In this document: positions 6,311-7,384 of the stretch, in pieces
Layout: every line of letters starts with the position of its first letter
Position numbering within the stretch: the stretch's first letter is position 1
DNA from: Reyranella sp.
Lineage (GTDB): Bacteria > Pseudomonadota > Alphaproteobacteria > Reyranellales > Reyranellaceae
NCBI GenBank assembly: GCA_016780605.1
Contig: JADHLS010000245.1
Location: forward strand, 1 to 7,384
DNA: 7,384 nucleotides
Reading direction: 5' to 3'
Position numbers and translations under genes: made by a program
The notes under the pieces: model-generated
Database searches by the model: none
The model's input: the letters and a program-made list of their open reading frames with translations, nothing else
What the model was told of the DNA's origin: nothing

Positions 6311-7300
6311 CTAAAGTCGTCCCTTGCGCCTGGCCACTGCCTCGGAAAGCAGGCAGAGGATCTCCCACATCATGGTGACGCCGACCAGCGCCGTGTTCCC
6401 GCTCATATCGAAAGGCGGCGAGACCTCGACGACGTCGCCGCCGACCAGGTCGAGCCCGCGCAGGCCGCGCAGCATGCGCTGCGCCTCGTGCGGGGTGTAG
6501 CCGCCGATCTCCGGCGTGCCGGTGCCCGGCGCATAAGCGGGATCGAGGCCGTCGACGTCGAAGCTCACATAGGTCGGACCATCGCCCACGACGCGGCGCG
6601 CCTCGGCGATCACCTTCTCCACCCCGAGGTCGAAGTACTCCTCGATGGTGATGACCCGCATGCCCTGCTCGACCGCCCACTCATTGTCGTCGCGCTTGTA
6701 GAGCGAGCCGCGGATGCCGATCTGCACCACGCGCTTCGGGTCCAGCAGGCCTTCCTCGACGGCGCGCCGGAAGGGCGTGCCGTGGGTGTACTTGTAGCCG
6801 CCGAAATAGGTGTCCCAGGTGTCGCTGTGGGCGTCGAAATGCACCATGCCGATCGGCGGCAGGCCTTTGCGGATGCCGCGCATGATAGGCAGCGTGATCA
6901 GGTGGTCGCCGCCAGCCGACAGCGGCACCGCCCCGACCGAATGAAGCTTGGCGAAGAAAGCTTCGATGCGCTCCAGCGAATCGTCGACGCTCGCCGGATT
7001 GACCGGGGCGTCGCCGAGGTCGCCGCACTTGGCCAATTCATAGGGCGCAACGCCGGTGACATGGTGCACGCGGCGCATCATGGTCGAGAGATCGCGCATC
7101 TGGCGCGGGCCGTGGCGGGCGCCCGGCCGGTTGGTCGTGCCGCCATCCCAGGGCACGCCGACCATGCCGATCTCGACATCGGCGGGGTCGCGGAACAGCG
7201 GCAGGCGCATGAAGGTGGCGACGTCGCCGAAGCGCGGCACCACCGTACCGGAGACCGGCTGCGGGAAGGCAGGCTTGGAGGGGTGCGAAGCGTCGTTCAT
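6311..7300 (-). CDS. Ureohydrolase (agmatinase / guanidinobutyrase family)
   Basis: A 329-residue cytosolic metalloenzyme of the arginase/agmatinase superfamily, which releases urea from a guanidino compound using two Mn ions. All metal-binding motifs are present: G-G-D-H (His133), F-D-A-H-S-D (Asp156, His158, Asp160) and S-F-D-V-D-G-L-D-P (Asp248, Asp250), followed by the family block A-P-G-T-G-T-P-E. The N-terminus (PRFGDVATFMRLP) and the C-terminus (VEVSPPFD, GNTALVG) resemble guanidinobutyrase GbuA more than the short SpeB agmatinase, as I recall those sequences. The substrate (agmatine, 4-guanidinobutyrate, 3-guanidinopropionate or guanidine) cannot be decided here. The ATG at 7300 has only a weak AGTAGG nearby and follows the preceding gene's stop by 17 nt. 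It is the first complete gene of the operon. Confidence 0.92.
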   Translation of the reverse strand: MNDASHPSKPAFPQPVSGTVVPRFGDVATFMRLPLFRDPADVEIGMVGVPWDGGTTNRPGARHGPRQMRDLSTMMRRVHHVTGVAPYELAKCGDLGDAPVNPASVDDSLERIEAFFAKLHSVGAVPLSAGGDHLITLPIMRGIRKGLPPIGMVHFDAHSDTWDTYFGGYKYTHGTPFRRAVEEGLLDPKRVVQIGIRGSLYKRDDNEWAVEQGMRVITIEEYFDLGVEKVIAEARRVVGDGPTYVSFDVDGLDPAYAPGTGTPEIGGYTPHEAQRMLRGLRGLDLVGGDVVEVSPPFDMSGNTALVGVTMMWEILCLLSEAVARRKGRL

Positions 7301-7317
7301 GGCGCCTACTTAGGTAT

Positions 7318-7384
7318 TCATTGCGTTCGCAAAAGACCCTTTCGGGCGGTGACGAACTCCTCGACCGCCGCCACGAATCGGTCA
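7318..7384 (-). CDS. C-terminal end of an unidentified gene (partial)
   Basis: The minus strand from the right edge reads in one frame through 21 codons to a TGA at 7320-7318. The residues are DRFVAAVEEFVTARKGLLRT followed by Q. The amphipathic helix with F-V-x-x-V-x-x-F-V looks like a typical C-terminal helix of a cytosolic enzyme; alpha/beta hydrolases often end this way, but the fragment is too short to name. The stop lies 17 nt before the ureohydrolase ATG on the same strand, so this gene probably belongs to the same operon and the promoter lies outside the window. Confidence 0.6.
   Translation of the reverse strand, partial: DRFVAAVEEFVTARKGLLRTQ

Overview
The window is GC-rich (clearly above 60% by eye), densely coding DNA from a bacterium. 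The gene families and their sequence style (an RTX calcium-binding protein, a winged-helix/TolB-like/TPR regulator, a GbuA-like ureohydrolase, a SulP transporter) suggest an alphaproteobacterium of the Rhizobiales/Rhodospirillales type. The genus cannot be fixed from sequence alone. No tRNA, rRNA, CRISPR array, insertion sequence or phage gene was seen.

Layout. (1) Positions 1-1626, minus strand: the first 542 residues of a large RTX protein that runs off the left edge. It is built of GGxGxD nonapeptide arrays embedded in a longer module that recurs with a 213-residue (639-bp) period. (2) 1627-1923: a 297-bp divergent intergenic region with a conspicuous imperfect inverted repeat and a perfect 10-bp palindrome. 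(3) 1924-3507, plus strand: a predicted cytoplasmic regulator with an OmpR/PhoB-type winged helix, a TolB/FlgO-like domain and TPRs, most likely starting at a GTG behind a strong Shine-Dalgarno. (4) 3508-7384, minus strand: a compact gene string. In transcription order it holds the 3' end of an unidentified gene, a ureohydrolase (agmatinase/guanidinobutyrase family), a small secreted protein of unknown function, a secreted alpha/beta hydrolase, and a SulP anion transporter with a C-terminal STAS domain. Spacings are 17 nt, about 12 nt, a 4-nt overlap (TTGA) and a 4-nt overlap (ATGA), which indicates one translationally coupled operon. The regulator and the SulP gene converge with their stop codons directly abutting.

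How the genes may work together. The regulator and the RTX gene share one upstream region, so the regulator is the natural candidate to control the RTX gene; this is inference. The minus-strand operon couples a cytosolic amidino-hydrolysing enzyme (urea released), two apparently exported proteins and an anion transporter. The combination suggests uptake and breakdown of a guanidino or ester/amide compound, but the substrate cannot be read from the sequence.

The most interesting points are the small secreted protein with its ambiguous, possibly non-canonical (AUA) start placed in frame just after an amber stop, the ureohydrolase/secreted hydrolase/SulP operon, the RTX super-repeat, and the operator-like symmetry in the divergent region. 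No clearly new defence or mobile system was found.
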